From Dactylosporangium siamense (GTDB lineage Bacteria > Actinomycetota > Actinomycetes > Mycobacteriales > Micromonosporaceae), in NCBI RefSeq assembly GCF_016862795.1, contig NZ_BONQ01000183.1, positions 1 to 64,000 of the forward strand: DNA of 64,000 nucleotides, in the 5' to 3' direction. A program made the position numbers and the translations under genes. This document shows positions 16,865-28,208 of the stretch, in pieces; within the stretch, counting starts at the first letter, position 1; each line of letters opens with the position of its first letter. The notes under the pieces were generated by a model. The model was not told the origin of the DNA. It worked only from the letters and a program-made list of their open reading frames with translations, and searched no databases.

Positions 16865-18058
16865 TCAGGACGTGGCGGCGGCCTTGAGGGCGTCGGCCCG
16901 GTCGGTGCTCTCCCACGTGAACTGCGGCAGTTCGCGGCCGAAGTGACCGTACGCGGCGGACTCGCGGTAGATGGGCCGCAGCAGGTCCAGGTCCCGCACG
17001 ATCGCGGCCGGGCGCAGGTCGAAGACCTGCCGGATCGCGGCCTCGATCCGCTCGACCGGCACCGTCTCGGTCCCGAACGTCTCCACGAACGTGCTGACCG
17101 GCTGGGCGGTGCCGATGGCGTAGGCGACCTGCACCTCGCAGCGCTCGGCGAGGCCCGCGGCCACGACGTTCTTGGCGACCCAGCGCATCGCGTACGCCGC
17201 GGAGCGGTCGACCTTCGACGGGTCCTTGCCGGAGAACGCGCCGCCGCCGTGGCGGGCGTAGCCGCCGTACGTGTCAACGATGATTTTGCGGCCGGTGAGG
17301 CCGGCGTCGCCCATCGGGCCGCCGATCTCGAAGCGGCCGGTCGGGTTGACCAGCAGGCGGTAGCCCTCGTGGTCCAGGCCCAGCAGCGCCAGCTCCGGGT
17401 CGACGACGTTGGCCTTGATCTCCGGGGCGAGCAGCGCGTCGAGGTCGACGTCGCCGGCGTGCTGCGTCGACACCACGATCGTGTCGACCCGCACGGGGCG
17501 GTGCCCGTCGTATTCGATCGTGACCTGCGTTTTGCCGTCGGGGCGCAGGTACGGCATGGTGCCGTCCTTGCGCACCGCGGCCAGGCGCAGCGCGAGGCGG
17601 TGCGCCAGCGCGATCGGCAGCGGCATCAACTCCGGCGTCTCGCCGCACGCGAAGCCGAACATCATGCCCTGGTCTCCGGCGCCCTGGCCGTCCAGATCGT
17701 CGCCGGTGTCGCCGACCCGCCGCTCCAGCGCGGTGTCGACGCCCTGCGCGATGTCGGGTGACTGCGCGCCGAGGGAGACGCTGACGCCGCAGGACGCACC
17801 GTCGAAGCCCTTCGCGGACGAGTCGTAGCCGATGCCGAGGATGACCTCCCGCACGATCGCCGGGACGTCCGCGTAGCCGGCCGTGGTCACCTCACCCGCG
17901 AGGTGGACCTGGCCGGTGGTGATGAGGGTCTCGACCGCGACCCGGCTGCGCGGGTCCTGGGCCAGCAGGGCGTCCAGGACGCCGTCGCTGATCTGGTCGG
18001 CGATCTTGTCCGGGTGTCCTTCGGTGACCGACTCGGACGTGAACAGTCGTCTGGTCAT
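16865..18058 (-). CDS. metK: S-adenosylmethionine synthetase
   Basis: This 397-aa cytoplasmic enzyme makes S-adenosylmethionine from methionine and ATP. Family signatures are all present: [20 protein letters not shown] at the N-terminus, [12 protein letters not shown] (ATP binding), [30 protein letters not shown], and the P-loop-like [19 protein letters not shown]. Length is normal. It starts at ATG 18058, 29 bp after the KAS III stop, in a minus-strand block with the PadR and MFS genes. Extra metK copies inside antibiotic clusters supply SAM for methylation, consistent with the FkbM methyltransferase at 49943. Whether this is the organism's only copy cannot be told from the window. Confidence 0.95.
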   Translation of the reverse strand: MTRRLFTSESVTEGHPDKIADQISDGVLDALLAQDPRSRVAVETLITTGQVHLAGEVTTAGYADVPAIVREVILGIGYDSSAKGFDGASCGVSVSLGAQSPDIAQGVDTALERRVGDTGDDLDGQGAGDQGMMFGFACGETPELMPLPIALAHRLALRLAAVRKDGTMPYLRPDGKTQVTIEYDGHRPVRVDTIVVSTQHAGDVDLDALLAPEIKANVVDPELALLGLDHEGYRLLVNPTGRFEIGGPMGDAGLTGRKIIVDTYGGYARHGGGAFSGKDPSKVDRSAAYAMRWVAKNVVAAGLAERCEVQVAYAIGTAQPVSTFVETFGTETVPVERIEAAIRQVFDLRPAAIVRDLDLLRPIYRESAAYGHFGRELPQFTWESTDRADALKAAATS

Positions 18059-18087
18059 GGGCAGCTCCTTGCGAGGGGAGGGGCGGG

Positions 18088-19086
18088 TCAGGGGAGTTCG
18101 ACGACGAGCGCGGCATAGGAGAGCCCGGCGCCGAAACCGGTGAGCAGCGCCGGACCGGACGGGGCCGGCGCGTCGCCGGTGAGCATGGCGTGCAGGGCGA
18201 GTGGGATCGACGCGGCGGAGGTGTTGCCGGCCGTGACGACGTCGCGGGCGACCCGCACGGCGTCGGGCAGCCGCAGCGCTGCCGCGAGCTTGTCGACGAT
18301 GCGCAGGTTCGCCTGGTGCGGCACGAACGCGGCTAGGTCCGCCACGCCGAGCCCGGCCGCCTCGACGGCGGCGCGGGCGGTCGGTGCGATCTTCTGGATC
18401 GCCCAGCGGAACACCTCCTGACCGGCCATGCGCATGGTCGGCCAGAAGTCGGGCTTGTCGCGGACGGCGAGCCAGGAGTCGGTGTGCGCGATGAGGCCGC
18501 TGCGGGCCCCGTCGGAGCCCCACACGACCGGCCCGATCCGCGGCCTGGCGTCGGGGCCGATGAGCACGGCTCCGGCGCCGTCGCCGAACAGGAAGGCGGT
18601 GGAGCGGTCCCGCGGGTCGATGATGTCGGTCATCCGCTCCGCGCCGATGACCAGCGTGTACCCTGCCGTCCCGGCCCGCACGAGGGCGTCGGCGACGGCG
18701 AGACCGTGGCAGAAGCCGGAGCAGGCGGCACCGACGTCCAGGGCGGCGGCGGCCACCGCGCCGGTGCGGTGCGCGATCTCCGGCGCGATCGGCGGGGACT
18801 GCTGGAGGTTGGACATCGACGCGACGATCACCGTGTCGACCCGGTCGGCGGGCACCCCGGCGAAGGCGAGCGCGTCCTTGGCGGCGGCGGTCGCCATGCT
18901 GGCCACGGTCTCGTCCGGCCGGGCGTGGCGGCGCGACACGATCCCCGACCGTTGCCGGATCCACTCGTCCGAGGAGTCGATCGGACCACAGACCTCGTCG
19001 TTGGTCACCACCCGGTCGGGGCGGTAGGCGCCGACTCCGAGGAGTCGGGCGCCGCCCGGGGGACAGCTGATCTGGACGGCTGGCAT
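18088..19086 (-). CDS. 3-oxoacyl-ACP synthase III (KAS III, FabH-like)
   Basis: The 332-aa thiolase-fold enzyme condenses an acyl-CoA starter with malonyl-ACP or catalyses a related acyl transfer. The catalytic triad is visible: Cys in [20 protein letters not shown], His in [14 protein letters not shown] and Asn in [13 protein letters not shown]. The N-terminus [16 protein letters not shown] and [14 protein letters not shown] is typical of FabH. In biosynthetic clusters such enzymes often make or load an unusual starter unit or act as ester-forming acyltransferases. With the NRPS1 N-terminal condensation domain and no PKS loading module in the window, a role in starter supply is plausible. 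It lies between padR and metK with short spacers. Confidence 0.9.
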   Translation of the reverse strand: MPAVQISCPPGGARLLGVGAYRPDRVVTNDEVCGPIDSSDEWIRQRSGIVSRRHARPDETVASMATAAAKDALAFAGVPADRVDTVIVASMSNLQQSPPIAPEIAHRTGAVAAAALDVGAACSGFCHGLAVADALVRAGTAGYTLVIGAERMTDIIDPRDRSTAFLFGDGAGAVLIGPDARPRIGPVVWGSDGARSGLIAHTDSWLAVRDKPDFWPTMRMAGQEVFRWAIQKIAPTARAAVEAAGLGVADLAAFVPHQANLRIVDKLAAALRLPDAVRVARDVVTAGNTSAASIPLALHAMLTGDAPAPSGPALLTGFGAGLSYAALVVELP

Positions 19087-19114
19087 GCGGCTCCTCGGTG
19101 GCTACGGACGGCGG

Positions 19115-19786
19115 TCAGGCCGGCGCGGTCGCGCGGCTGCCCGCCGCGGGGCGGCGTCGCGGACGGGGATCATGACCCGCTCGCGTGCCCTCCAGTGTGT
19201 CCGGTGCCGTTTCGGCAGGATCAGCGGGCAGGTCCGGCGCCAGTTCGGCGTCGTGCACGCCCATACCGTCCTCGATGCGTCCGGCGATCTCCACGCACCA
19301 GTCGGCCTCGCACTCGAACCACCGCAGGGCCCGCTCCAGCTGCCAGTCGACGTGCTCGGGCCGGCCGGCGGCACCCTCCTCGAGGTCGCGGCGCTGCTGC
19401 TCGGCATGGGACCACAGGATCCCGGCCCGGGTCCGCAGCGCCCGCACCGCCTCGGCGCGCGGCAGCGCCGGCAGGAACGACAGCGCCGAGAGGAACGGGT
19501 CGCTCGGCAGCTGGTACTGCCACCAGTACCGCCGCAGCAGCACCCGGAACTCCCGCATGCCTGCCGGCGTGGTCCGGTAGGTGGTGCGCTCGGGCCGTCC
19601 GCCGTTGCGTTCCGTGTTCACCGGCTCCAGCAGGCCCTCTTCGGTGAGCTTGCGCAGCGCGTGGTAGATCGATCCCGCAGGGACGCTCATCGCTGGTCGT
19701 CCGTCATAGGCCAACAGCCCGCGGCGGATGTCATGACCGTGCACCGGCTGGAGCGATGACACCAGGCCGAGCACCATGAGTCGCAT
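19115..19786 (-). CDS. PadR-family transcriptional regulator
   Basis: Starting at ATG 19786 (MRLMVLGLVSSLQPVHGHDI), the protein shows the PadR winged-helix: PAGSIYHALRKLTEEGLLEP followed by ERTTYRTTPAGMREF. A C-terminal helical part (WWQYQLPSDPFLSALSFLPA, LERALRWFECEADW) provides dimerisation and ligand binding in the PadR-s2/AphA type. The last 25 residues are Arg/Pro/Ala-rich and probably disordered. PadR regulators usually repress an adjacent exporter gene and release DNA on binding a small molecule. The MFS gene lies 84 bp upstream on the same strand, so it is the likely target, with autoregulation. Confidence 0.88.
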   Translation of the reverse strand: MRLMVLGLVSSLQPVHGHDIRRGLLAYDGRPAMSVPAGSIYHALRKLTEEGLLEPVNTERNGGRPERTTYRTTPAGMREFRVLLRRYWWQYQLPSDPFLSALSFLPALPRAEAVRALRTRAGILWSHAEQQRRDLEEGAAGRPEHVDWQLERALRWFECEADWCVEIAGRIEDGMGVHDAELAPDLPADPAETAPDTLEGTRAGHDPRPRRRPAAGSRATAPA

Positions 19787-19870
19787 GGTCGACACCGCCG
19801 GAGCGTAGCCAGCGATGTGCCCTGTCCACCGGGATCCGCACACAACGTGTGGCGTGACGCCAGATCTCGA

Positions 19871-21154
19871 TCATCGGTCGGCGGGGGCGGGCGCGGGGAA
19901 CCGCGCGGGGGTGAGGTGCCTGGACCGCAGTGGGGTGCACAGCCCGGCGGCGACCACCACCAGGAACGATACCCCGACCGCGATGAGCGGGCCGTGCACC
20001 CCCACGTGCGCCACCGAGGCGGTGAGCACCAGCGCGCCGACCGGCCCGAACGCGTGGTGGACCATCCAGAACCCGGCCGTCACCCTTCCGAGGAGGTGGT
20101 CTGGGGTGACCGTCTGGCGCAGCGACGCTGAGCTGATCGCCGCCATCGTCTCCCCGAACGCGAACGCCACCGCCGCGACGACGACCACGACCAGGTTGAA
20201 CACCAGCCCGGCGGCCGCGATGGCGACCCCGCAGGCGAGGTACGCGGCGAGCCACGCCGGGCCGAACCCGAGCCGCCGGCGGACCGCGGGGGTGATCAGC
20301 GCGGCCACGATCGCGCCGACGCTGGCCGCGCCGAGCAGCCCGCCGACGACCCGGTCGCCCTGACCGAGGTCGTGCCGCACGTAGTAGATGAAGACGTCGA
20401 CCAGGCCGAGGCTGAGGAAGGTGACCGGGGTGTAGAGCAGGGTGATGGCCCGCAGGACCGGGGTGTGCCACAGGAACCGCACCCCGACGGCCAGGTCCCG
20501 CCACACGGCCGCCGCCGGCCCGGCAGCGGGATCAGTGGTCGATGGGCGCAGCCGGATCAGCAGCAGTCCCACCACCGACACGCCGAACGTCGCGGCGTCC
20601 ACGGCGATCGCGGTCACCGGCCCGGCCAGCCCGGCGATCAGGCCGGCGGCCATCGGCCCGAGCACGAAGCCCGCGCCGTACGTGGCCTGCAGCCGGCTGT
20701 TGGCGGCGGTGATCTGCTCCCGCGAGACGATGTTCGGCACCGCCGCGGAGCAGGCGACGTCGAACACCATCGTGAACACGGCGGCGGCCGCGATCACCGG
20801 GTACAGCAGCCACAGCTGCTCGCCGGCCGTCCACCAGACCGCCGGCACCGCCGCGTAGAGCAGCAGGCGGGCCAGGTCGCACCAGATCATCAGCCGCCGC
20901 CGGTCGACCCGGTCGACGAGGACGCCCGCGAACAGGCCGCTGGCGACGGTGCCGGCCCCGGCGAGGCCGGTGATGAGCCCCATCTGTGCCACCGAACCGG
21001 TCGCGTGCAGCACCAGCAGCGGGATCGCGACGAGCGAGAAGGAGCTGCCGAACGTCGACAGGGCCTGCACGGTCCAGAAGATGCCGAAGTCGCGGTTGCG
21101 CCGCAGCGGCACCGGCCCGGCGGCCTGGTGCGGATCGATTCCGGATCGGGTCAT
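19871..21154 (-). CDS. MFS transporter, probable efflux pump
   Basis: ATG 21154 opens a 427-aa membrane protein with about 12 hydrophobic segments. The first begins GIFWTVQALSTFGSSFSLVA, followed by the motif-A-like loop GVLVDRVDRRRLMIW. The pattern matches the MFS subgroup annotated as enterobactin/macrolide exporters (MFS_3), with GLITGLAGAGTVASGLFAG and an Arg-rich cytoplasmic loop LLLIRLRPSTTDPAAGP in the middle. It acts in the cytoplasmic membrane, likely exporting the product or a toxic intermediate. It is the first gene of the minus-strand block MFS-padR-KAS III-metK and is divergent from NRPS1. Substrate cannot be inferred. Confidence 0.87.
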   Translation of the reverse strand: MTRSGIDPHQAAGPVPLRRNRDFGIFWTVQALSTFGSSFSLVAIPLLVLHATGSVAQMGLITGLAGAGTVASGLFAGVLVDRVDRRRLMIWCDLARLLLYAAVPAVWWTAGEQLWLLYPVIAAAAVFTMVFDVACSAAVPNIVSREQITAANSRLQATYGAGFVLGPMAAGLIAGLAGPVTAIAVDAATFGVSVVGLLLIRLRPSTTDPAAGPAAAVWRDLAVGVRFLWHTPVLRAITLLYTPVTFLSLGLVDVFIYYVRHDLGQGDRVVGGLLGAASVGAIVAALITPAVRRRLGFGPAWLAAYLACGVAIAAAGLVFNLVVVVVAAVAFAFGETMAAISSASLRQTVTPDHLLGRVTAGFWMVHHAFGPVGALVLTASVAHVGVHGPLIAVGVSFLVVVAAGLCTPLRSRHLTPARFPAPAPADR

Positions 21155-21480
21155 CGGCGTCGCCTTCAGTCCATCCTCTCGGCAGCTGTCCGCGCGACGG
21201 TACCGCCGTGGCGGGCCGGTCACGGCCTCCGGCGGCGTGCCGGGAGGCGGGCCTAGCGATTCGCCTAGTGCTGCCGCCCTCGACTTGAGCGGGGGTCGGC
21301 GGCTGCGGTCTGATGGCCGCAACGTGTTCCCCGCCGGGCCGGGTGACGCTCCGGCGGGGAACACGTGGTGCCAGGCCGGTCACCTGCTCCGTGCGGTGGC
21401 CGGCTGAGCCGCTCGCCCGGCCGTGGGCGGCGCCCGCTGCCGGGCCCGTCGCGGTGCCACCACGGAGAGGTCCGGACACT
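21155..21480. promoter_or_regulatory. Divergent intergenic region between MFS gene and NRPS1
   Basis: These 326 bp should hold the promoters of the MFS/padR block and of NRPS1. NRPS1 has a good ribosome site GGAGAGG at 21464-21470. The region contains the perfect hairpin at 21322-21366. I cannot assign -35/-10 boxes with confidence. Confidence 0.55.
21322..21366. terminator. Perfect hairpin with 16-bp arms, terminator or operator
   Basis: Arms at 21322-21337 and 21351-21366 (ACGTGTTCCCCGCCGG and its complement) are separated by a 13-bp loop. There is no T-run on either side. GTTCCCCGCCGG-type hairpins often terminate transcription in actinomycetes, but here both flanking genes point away, so it could instead insulate NRPS1 from upstream transcription or bind a regulator such as the PadR protein. 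Confidence 0.55.
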
Positions 21481-24400
21481 GTGGACGATCGTCCCCGCCA
21501 GGTGCAGCAGGCCGACCCGGTCCTGCGCATGCTCGACGTGCACCTGCGGGTGATGAGCCAGGCCCATGCGCTGCTCACCGCCGCGCCCGCACCAGCCACG
21601 GCCGCCGCACCCCTCACCGCCACGCCCGCCGTGCCCAGCGCTGCCACGCCCGCGGTGCCCCTCACCGCCACGCCTGCGGTGCCCCTCACCGCCACGCCCG
21701 CGGTGCTCAGCGCCGCCGCACCCGCGCCCCCGACCACCATCGCACCCGCGCCCGTGAACGCCGCGCCGCCCGAGGCGCCGGCCGGGCCGTATCCGCTCAG
21801 CGACGCGCAGCGCGACATCTGGTTCCTGGACCAGATGAGCGCCGATCACTCCCGTGCCTACAACGAGTCCGTGATGATCGTGATGCGCGGACCCCTGGAC
21901 GAGCCCGCGCTGCGCGCCGCCCTCACCGACGTCGTCGCCCGCCACGACAGCCTCCGCACGGTGTTCGCCACCGACGGCGGCAGCCAGCGCGTCCTGCCGC
22001 CGGCCGCCCCCGCCGTGCCGCTGGTCGACCTCACCGCCGACCCGGGCGGGCTGGAAGCGTGGCTGGACGAACGGGCCGGCGACGCCTACGACCTCGCCGC
22101 CGGGCCGCTCTTCCGGGCGCACCTGCTGCGCCTGGAGCCGCAGCTGCACCACCTGCACCTCGCCGTGCACCACAGCGTCATCGACGGCTGGTCCTTCGGC
22201 GTGCTCATCGACGAGCTGCTCGCCCTCTACCCGGCGCACCGCGACGGCACCCGCCCGGCCCAGCCGCCCGCGCCGCACTTCCGCGACTACGTCGAGCACC
22301 TGCGCCGGCGCGCCGGCGGCCCCGAGGGTGCGGCCGACACCGCGCACTGGGACCGGCGGTTCGCCGACGGGTTCCCGGTCCTGCGGCTGCCGTCGCAGCG
22401 GCCCCGCTCGGCGAAGACCGCCCGGGCCGGCGGCCGCGTCGAGCACGCCCTGTCCGCGGCGGTGTCCGCCCTCGTCACGGCGCGCGCACCGGCGCTCGGC
22501 TGCACCCCGTTCACCGTCCTCTTCGCCGCCTACGCCGGGCTGCTGCACCAGCTCAGCGGCCAGGGCGCCCTGGTCGTGGGGGTGCCGCTGGCGCAGCGGG
22601 ACCTGCCCGGCGGCACCCACCTCGTCGGCAACTGCAGCACCGTGCTGCCCGTGCTCAGCCGCGTGCCGCAGGACGGCACCGTGCAGGAGCACCTGCGGGC
22701 CGTGCAGCGCGCGCTCGTCGAGGACTACCAGCATCCGGGCTTCTCCGTGCGGGCCGTCCGGGACCGGCTGCCGGTCAGCCTGGCGCCGGGGGAGCGGATC
22801 TTCGGCTCGTTCTTCAACCTCGACCGGCCGCTGCGCATCCCGGAGGTGCCGGGCCTGGACCTGGCGCTGCTGCGGACCACCCGCCGGTTCTCCAAGGCGG
22901 ACTTCGAGGTCGACATCCTCGCGATGCCCGGGCAGCACATCATCACCTGCGAATACGACGCCGAGCTGTTCGACGGGGCGACGATCCGCGGCCACCTGCA
23001 CCGCTACGAGCAGCTCCTGCAGGACCTGCTGCGGGACCCCGAGGCACCGGTCCGGCCGTTGCTGCTGCCGGCCCAGCCCGAGACCCAGCCCGAGACCCAG
23101 CCCGCGGCGGAGGAAACGTTGCCGGGGCTGTTCGAGGCGCAGGCCCGGCGGACGCCCGACGCGATGGCGCTGATGTGCGGCGACGAGGTCCTCAGCTACG
23201 CCGAGCTCGACGCCCGCGCCGACCGGCTGGCCCGGCTGCTGCGCTCGCACGGAGCCGGCCCCGAACGTATCGTCGCGCTCGCCCTGCCCCGCTCCACCGA
23301 CCTCGTCGTCGGTGCGCTCGCGGCCGGCAAGGCCGGCGCGGCGTTCCTGCCGGTGGACACCGACCACGCCGCCGACCGCGTCGGGGTGCTGCTCGACGAC
23401 GCCCGGCCGGTCGTGGTCCTCACCGTCGCCGCGGCCGCCGCCGTCGTGCCCGCCGGACCCGGTCGGCACGTCGTGGTCCTGGACGACCCGGCGGTGCGGG
23501 CGAGCCTCGCCGCCGCCGCGGCGCCCGTCGGCGACGCCGAACGCGGCCTGCTGCCGGCGCACCCGGCGTACGTCATCTACACGTCCGGCTCGACCGGCCG
23601 GCCCAAGGGCGTCGTCGTGCCGCACGCCGGGATCGTCAACACGCTGCGCTGGTGGCAGCGGGAGCAGCCGCTGGACGGCCGCGACCGCACCATGCTCAAG
23701 ACGCCGCTGACCTTCGACCCGTCGGTGCACGAGCTCTTCTGGCCGCTGACCGTCGGCGCCGTCCTCGTCGTCGCCGCGCCCGACGGGCACCACGACCCGC
23801 GTTACCTGGTGTCGCTCATCCAGCGGGCCGGGGTCACGTCCGTGCAGTTCGTGCCCAGCACCCTGCGGGAGTTCCTCGACGAGCCCGGCGCCGGCGCGTG
23901 CGCGACGCTGCGGCACGTCCTGTGCGGCGGGGAGACGCTGCCGGTCGGGCTCGTCCAGCGGTACTTCACGGTCCTGGCCGCGCCGCTGTACAACCTCTAC
24001 GGGCCGACGGAGTGCTCGATCGAGTCGACGTTCTGGCACTGCCGCCCCGACCCGGGCACCACGACCGCGCCGATCGGCGGGCCCGTCACCGGCGCCCGGC
24101 TGTACGTCCTGGACCGCGACCTGCGCGACGTCGGGCCGGGTGCCGTCGGCGAGCTGTACATCGCCGGCGCCGGCCTCGGCCGCGGCTACCTCAACCGGCC
24201 CGACCTGACCGCCGCCGCCTTCGGGCCCGACCCGTTCGGCCCGTCCGGCACGCGCATGTACCGCACCGGTGACCTCGTGCGCCGCGACGCCGCCGGCGAC
24301 CTCGAGTTCATCGGCCGCACCGACGCGCAGGTCAAGGTCCGCGGCGTGCGGGTCGAGCCGGGCGAGGTCGAGGCGGTGCTGCGCACGCTGCCGGAGGTCG

Positions 24401-27400
24401 CCGACGCCGCCGTGCTCATCCGCACCGCCGGCGAGGACCGGCAGCTCATCGCCTACCTCGCCGCCGACCCGGCCGTCATGGCCGACCCGGCGGCGCTGCT
24501 GCGTCGGCTCAGCGACCGGCTCCCGCCGGCGATGCTGCCCACCCGGTTCGTCGCCGTGCCCGCCCTGCCGCAGCTCACCAGCGGCAAGACCGACCGGCAG
24601 GCGCTCGCCGCCCTGCCGCTGGAGCCGGCGGCCCGCAGCGTCGGGCGCGCCGCCCGTACCCCCGCAGAACGACAGATGCTGGCGCTCTGGACCGACCTGT
24701 TCGGCCGCGACGACATCGGCGTCGACGACGACTTCTTCGCCCTGGGCGGTCACTCGCTGATCGCCACCCGGCTCGTCGGGCGGGTGCGGTCCGCGTTCGG
24801 CGTCGAGCTGCCGGTCCGCGCACTGTTCGAGGCCCCCACCGTCGCGGGCGTCGCCCGCACCGTCGCGTCCCTGACCGGGTCGGACCGCCCGGCGCTCGTG
24901 GCACTGTCCACATCGGACCGGCAGGCGGCGCCGCTGTCCTACGGCCAGCAACGCCTGTGGTTCCTGCACCGGCTCTTCGGCGCGAGCTCCACCTACAACA
25001 TGGCCATGTCGCTGCGGCTCACCGGCCCCCTCGACGTCACCGCGCTGCGCCAGGCGTTCGGCGACCTCGCGACCCGGCACGAGACGCTGCGCACCACCGT
25101 CGAGCCCGGCCCGGCCGACGACAGCGACGGCGGCGCCCGGCAGCGGATCGCGGCGCCCGGCACGCTGCCCGCCGAGGTCACCGTCGTCGACGTCGAGCGC
25201 GACGGTGTCCCCGCCGCCGTCGCCGCGGCCGGGGAGTACGCCTTCGACCTCGCCGCCGAGGCGCCCATCAGGGTGTGGGTGTTCGCGGTGGCCGCCGACG
25301 AGCACGTCGTCACCGTCGTCGTGCACCACGTCGCCGGCGACGCCTGGTCGATGGAGCCCCTCGCCCGGGACCTCGCCGTCGCCTACGCCGCCCGGCGCGA
25401 CGGCCGGGCGCCCGGCTGGGCGCCGCTGCCGGTGCAGTACGGCGACTACGCCGTGTGGCAGCGCCGGCTCATCGGCCGCGAGGACGATCCCGACAGCCAA
25501 GCCGCCCGCCAGCTCACCTTCTGGCGGCAGGCCCTGGACGGGCTGCCGGGCGAGCTGATCCTGCCCGCCGACCGGCCCCGCCCGCCGGAGCCCAGCTACG
25601 ACGGCGCCACCGTCGCCTTCGAGATCCCCGCCGCGCTGCACGCCCGCCTCGAGACCCTCGCCCGCGCCGGCGACGCCAGCGTGTTCATGCTGCTGCAGGC
25701 CGCCCTCGCGGTGCTGCTCACCCGCCTCGGCGCCGGCACCGACGTGCCCGTCGGCAGTCCCGTCGCCGGCCGGACCGACCCGGCCCTCGACCAGCTCGTC
25801 GGGTTCTTCGTCAACACCCTCGTGCTGCGCACCGACACCTCCGGCGACCCTACGTTCACCGAGCTGCTCGGCCGGGTCCGGGACTGGAACCTTGCCGCCT
25901 ACGCCAACCAGGACCTGCCCTTCGAACGGCTCGTCGAGGCGCTGAACCCGCCCCGCGTCGCGTCCCGGCACCCGCTCTTCCAGGTGATGCTGTCGCTGGA
26001 GAACACCACCCCGGTCGACATCACCCTCGACGGGCTCACGCTGCGCGAGGAGCCGCACCCGTCGACGACCGCGAAGTTCGACCTCACCTTCTCGCTGCGG
26101 GAGCGCGGCCCGGCCGCCGGCATCGAGGGCGAGCTCGAGTACAGCACCGACCTCTACGACCAGCGGACCGCCCGGCTGCTGGCCGAACGCTTCCAGGGCG
26201 TGCTCGCCGCCGTCGCCGCCGACCCCGCGCTGCGGGTCGCGGACGTGCCCGTCCTCGCCGCCGGCGAGGAGGCGCACCTGCTGGCCGCCGGGCGTGGCAA
26301 CCCCACCGGCGGCGACCGTGCCGCAACGGTCCTGTCCGCCGTCGAGGAGCAGGTGCGCCGGGTGCCCGCGGCCCCGGCCGTCACCGACGGCACCACGACC
26401 CTGACCTACGCGCAGTTGTGGGAGCGCGCGGGCCGGATCGCGGGTGCCCTCCACGCCGCCGGCGTCGGCGCTGATGACGTCGTCGCCATCCTGCTGGACC
26501 GGTCCGCCGACACGGTCGCCGCCGTGCTCGGGGTGTGGCGCGCGGGCGCGGCGTTCACCGCCCTGGACGCCGGCTGGCCCGCGGCCCGGCGCGCCGACGT
26601 CCTCAGCGCCGCCGCGCCCGTCGCGGTGCTGACGACCCGCACCCGGCTCGCCGACCTGCCACCGGCCGCCGGCACCGTGCTGTGCCTCGACGACGCCGCC
26701 ACCTGGTCCACAGTGGACATTGCCGCCACGGTACCGGCGGACGCGCTCGCCTACGTGCTCTTCACCTCCGGCTCCTCCGGGCGGCCGAAGGGTGTGATGG
26801 TCCACCACCGCGGCCTGCGCAGCGCGTTCGACGGCTGGGTCGAGGCGTACCGGCTGCCGCAGCGGGTCACCTCGGTGCTGCAGATGGCGGCGTTCGGGTT
26901 CGACGTGTTCGCCGGGGACCTCGTGCGGGCACTCGGCACCGGCGCGCGGCTCGTGCTGTGCCCGCGTGAGGTCCTGCTCGACCCGCGGGCGCTGCTGGAC
27001 CTGATCCGCCGGGAACGCATCGACTTCGCCGAGTTCGTGCCGGCCGTCGCGCGGGCGCTCACCGCGCACGCCGAGGCCGTCGGCGCCCGCCTCGACGGGC
27101 TGCGGCTCATGGTCGTCGGCTCCGACACCGTCTACCGCGACGAGCTCGCCGCGATGCGCGACCTGCTCGGCCCGGACGCCGACGTCGTCAACTCCTACGG
27201 CCTGACCGAGGCCACCGTCGACTCGACGTGGCTGACCGTCGACGCCGCCGGCGCCGGCGACCACCGGGCGCTCATCGGCGGCCCCTACCCCAACGCCACG
27301 GTGCTCGTCCTGGACGAACGGCACCGGCTCGTGCCGCCCGGCGTCCCCGGCGAGCTGTACATCGGCGGCACCGCCGTCGCGCGCGGCTACCTCGGCGCTC

Positions 27401-28164
27401 CCGCGCTCACCGCCGAACGGTTCGTGCCCGACCCGTTCCACGCCGGGCAGCGGCTGTACCGCACCGGCGACGTCGTGCGCTGGCGGCAGGTCGGCGCGGA
27501 CCCCGTTCTGGAGTACCTCGGCCGCGCCGACAACCAGGTGAAGCTCCGCGGCTACCGGATCGAGACCGGCGAGGTCGCCGCGGCCGTGCGCCAGGTCGCC
27601 GGCGTCGACGCGGTCGCGGTCCTCGTGCGCCCCGGGCCCGGCGGCGGCCCGCGGCTCGTGGCCTACCTGGCCTCCGGCCACCGGCCCGAGGACGCGCCGG
27701 TGGCGCACTGGCACACCGCGCTCGGCCGGCGGCTGCCGCGGTACATGGTCCCCGACGGGTTCGTCGTGCTGCCCCGGCTGCCGCTCAGCGCCAACGGCAA
27801 GGTCGACGAGCGGGCGCTGCGGGACCGCCCGGACAGCGAGGTCACCGTCGCCGCCGGGCCGTACACCGCCCCACGGACCCCGATCGAGCAGCAGCTCGCC
27901 GACGTGTGGGCCGAGGTCCTCGGGATCGAACGGGTCGGCGTCGACGACGACTTCTTCGCCCTCGGCGGCCACTCGCTGCTCGCGATGCGGCTCGTCGCCC
28001 GCACCGGCGAGAAGCTCGGCGTCGACCTGCCGCTCGCCGCGCTCTTCCGGCACCCCACGATCGCCGCGATCGCCGCCGACCTCGCCGCACCGTCGACACC
28101 AGCGGCGGCGTCGGCCTTCACCACCGCCGGGATCACCCCCGTCGCCCGCCACCGCCGCCCGTGA
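21481..28164 (+). CDS. Nonribosomal peptide synthetase, two modules (C-A-T-C-A-T)
   Basis: The start is GTG 21481, ten bases after GGAGAGG, giving 2227 aa. After a Pro/Ala linker (to about residue 100) come C1 (HHSVIDG, about residue 230), A1 (about 547-1045, [11 protein letters not shown]), T1 (Ser in LGGHSL, residue 1092), C2 (HHVAGDA, about 1282), A2 (about 1640-2090, [11 protein letters not shown]) and T2 (Ser 2165). Both A domains keep the A10 lysine (SGKTD, NGKVD). By eye, A1 reads D-P-H-Q-L-G-L-I-E-K, close to glycine codes. A2 reads D-V-G-E-M-V-S-V-D-K, close to ornithine codes, so a basic residue is likely. An N-terminal C domain means it accepts an acyl or peptidyl chain made elsewhere, perhaps the polyketide. 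The stop overlaps NRPS2 by GTGA. No E or TE domain. Confidence 0.95.
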   Translation: MDDRPRQVQQADPVLRMLDVHLRVMSQAHALLTAAPAPATAAAPLTATPAVPSAATPAVPLTATPAVPLTATPAVLSAAAPAPPTTIAPAPVNAAPPEAPAGPYPLSDAQRDIWFLDQMSADHSRAYNESVMIVMRGPLDEPALRAALTDVVARHDSLRTVFATDGGSQRVLPPAAPAVPLVDLTADPGGLEAWLDERAGDAYDLAAGPLFRAHLLRLEPQLHHLHLAVHHSVIDGWSFGVLIDELLALYPAHRDGTRPAQPPAPHFRDYVEHLRRRAGGPEGAADTAHWDRRFADGFPVLRLPSQRPRSAKTARAGGRVEHALSAAVSALVTARAPALGCTPFTVLFAAYAGLLHQLSGQGALVVGVPLAQRDLPGGTHLVGNCSTVLPVLSRVPQDGTVQEHLRAVQRALVEDYQHPGFSVRAVRDRLPVSLAPGERIFGSFFNLDRPLRIPEVPGLDLALLRTTRRFSKADFEVDILAMPGQHIITCEYDAELFDGATIRGHLHRYEQLLQDLLRDPEAPVRPLLLPAQPETQPETQPAAEETLPGLFEAQARRTPDAMALMCGDEVLSYAELDARADRLARLLRSHGAGPERIVALALPRSTDLVVGALAAGKAGAAFLPVDTDHAADRVGVLLDDARPVVVLTVAAAAAVVPAGPGRHVVVLDDPAVRASLAAAAAPVGDAERGLLPAHPAYVIYTSGSTGRPKGVVVPHAGIVNTLRWWQREQPLDGRDRTMLKTPLTFDPSVHELFWPLTVGAVLVVAAPDGHHDPRYLVSLIQRAGVTSVQFVPSTLREFLDEPGAGACATLRHVLCGGETLPVGLVQRYFTVLAAPLYNLYGPTECSIESTFWHCRPDPGTTTAPIGGPVTGARLYVLDRDLRDVGPGAVGELYIAGAGLGRGYLNRPDLTAAAFGPDPFGPSGTRMYRTGDLVRRDAAGDLEFIGRTDAQVKVRGVRVEPGEVEAVLRTLPEVADAAVLIRTAGEDRQLIAYLAADPAVMADPAALLRRLSDRLPPAMLPTRFVAVPALPQLTSGKTDRQALAALPLEPAARSVGRAARTPAERQMLALWTDLFGRDDIGVDDDFFALGGHSLIATRLVGRVRSAFGVELPVRALFEAPTVAGVARTVASLTGSDRPALVALSTSDRQAAPLSYGQQRLWFLHRLFGASSTYNMAMSLRLTGPLDVTALRQAFGDLATRHETLRTTVEPGPADDSDGGARQRIAAPGTLPAEVTVVDVERDGVPAAVAAAGEYAFDLAAEAPIRVWVFAVAADEHVVTVVVHHVAGDAWSMEPLARDLAVAYAARRDGRAPGWAPLPVQYGDYAVWQRRLIGREDDPDSQAARQLTFWRQALDGLPGELILPADRPRPPEPSYDGATVAFEIPAALHARLETLARAGDASVFMLLQAALAVLLTRLGAGTDVPVGSPVAGRTDPALDQLVGFFVNTLVLRTDTSGDPTFTELLGRVRDWNLAAYANQDLPFERLVEALNPPRVASRHPLFQVMLSLENTTPVDITLDGLTLREEPHPSTTAKFDLTFSLRERGPAAGIEGELEYSTDLYDQRTARLLAERFQGVLAAVAADPALRVADVPVLAAGEEAHLLAAGRGNPTGGDRAATVLSAVEEQVRRVPAAPAVTDGTTTLTYAQLWERAGRIAGALHAAGVGADDVVAILLDRSADTVAAVLGVWRAGAAFTALDAGWPAARRADVLSAAAPVAVLTTRTRLADLPPAAGTVLCLDDAATWSTVDIAATVPADALAYVLFTSGSSGRPKGVMVHHRGLRSAFDGWVEAYRLPQRVTSVLQMAAFGFDVFAGDLVRALGTGARLVLCPREVLLDPRALLDLIRRERIDFAEFVPAVARALTAHAEAVGARLDGLRLMVVGSDTVYRDELAAMRDLLGPDADVVNSYGLTEATVDSTWLTVDAAGAGDHRALIGGPYPNATVLVLDERHRLVPPGVPGELYIGGTAVARGYLGAPALTAERFVPDPFHAGQRLYRTGDVVRWRQVGADPVLEYLGRADNQVKLRGYRIETGEVAAAVRQVAGVDAVAVLVRPGPGGGPRLVAYLASGHRPEDAPVAHWHTALGRRLPRYMVPDGFVVLPRLPLSANGKVDERALRDRPDSEVTVAAGPYTAPRTPIEQQLADVWAEVLGIERVGVDDDFFALGGHSLLAMRLVARTGEKLGVDLPLAALFRHPTIAAIAADLAAPSTPAAASAFTTAGITPVARHRRP
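21619..21714 (+). repeat. Four 24-bp tandem repeats in the NRPS1 N-terminal linker
   Basis: Units at 21619, 21643, 21667 and 21691 encode [24 protein letters not shown] and ATPAVLSA. Because the unit is eight codons, copy number can vary without breaking the frame. The Pro/Ala linker probably gives a flexible tether before the first condensation domain. Confidence 0.85.
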
Positions 28165-28208
28165 CCCCGTCCGTGACCCCGCCTGTGACCCCGTCCGTGA
28201 CCGCCTTT
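28161..28208 (+). repeat. Four 12-bp tandem repeats across the NRPS1/NRPS2 junction
   Basis: Units at 28161, 28173, 28185 and 28197 each begin GTGACC (three read GTGACCCCG). All four GTG codons are in the NRPS2 frame, so the array offers several possible starts; the first overlaps the NRPS1 stop as GTGA. It encodes a [16 protein letters not shown] leader. Confidence 0.8.

Noticed and set aside
14373-16916. Single 847-codon minus-strand frame covering the PASTA lipoprotein region
   Set aside because: Only its last part (14526-14660) resembles a protein family (IstA); the rest lies in another frame than the clear PASTA lipoprotein gene.
21265-28152. Very long minus-strand open frame opposite NRPS1
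   Set aside because: Gly/Arg/Val-rich composition and exact antisense position to NRPS domains show it is a high-GC shadow with no motifs of its own.
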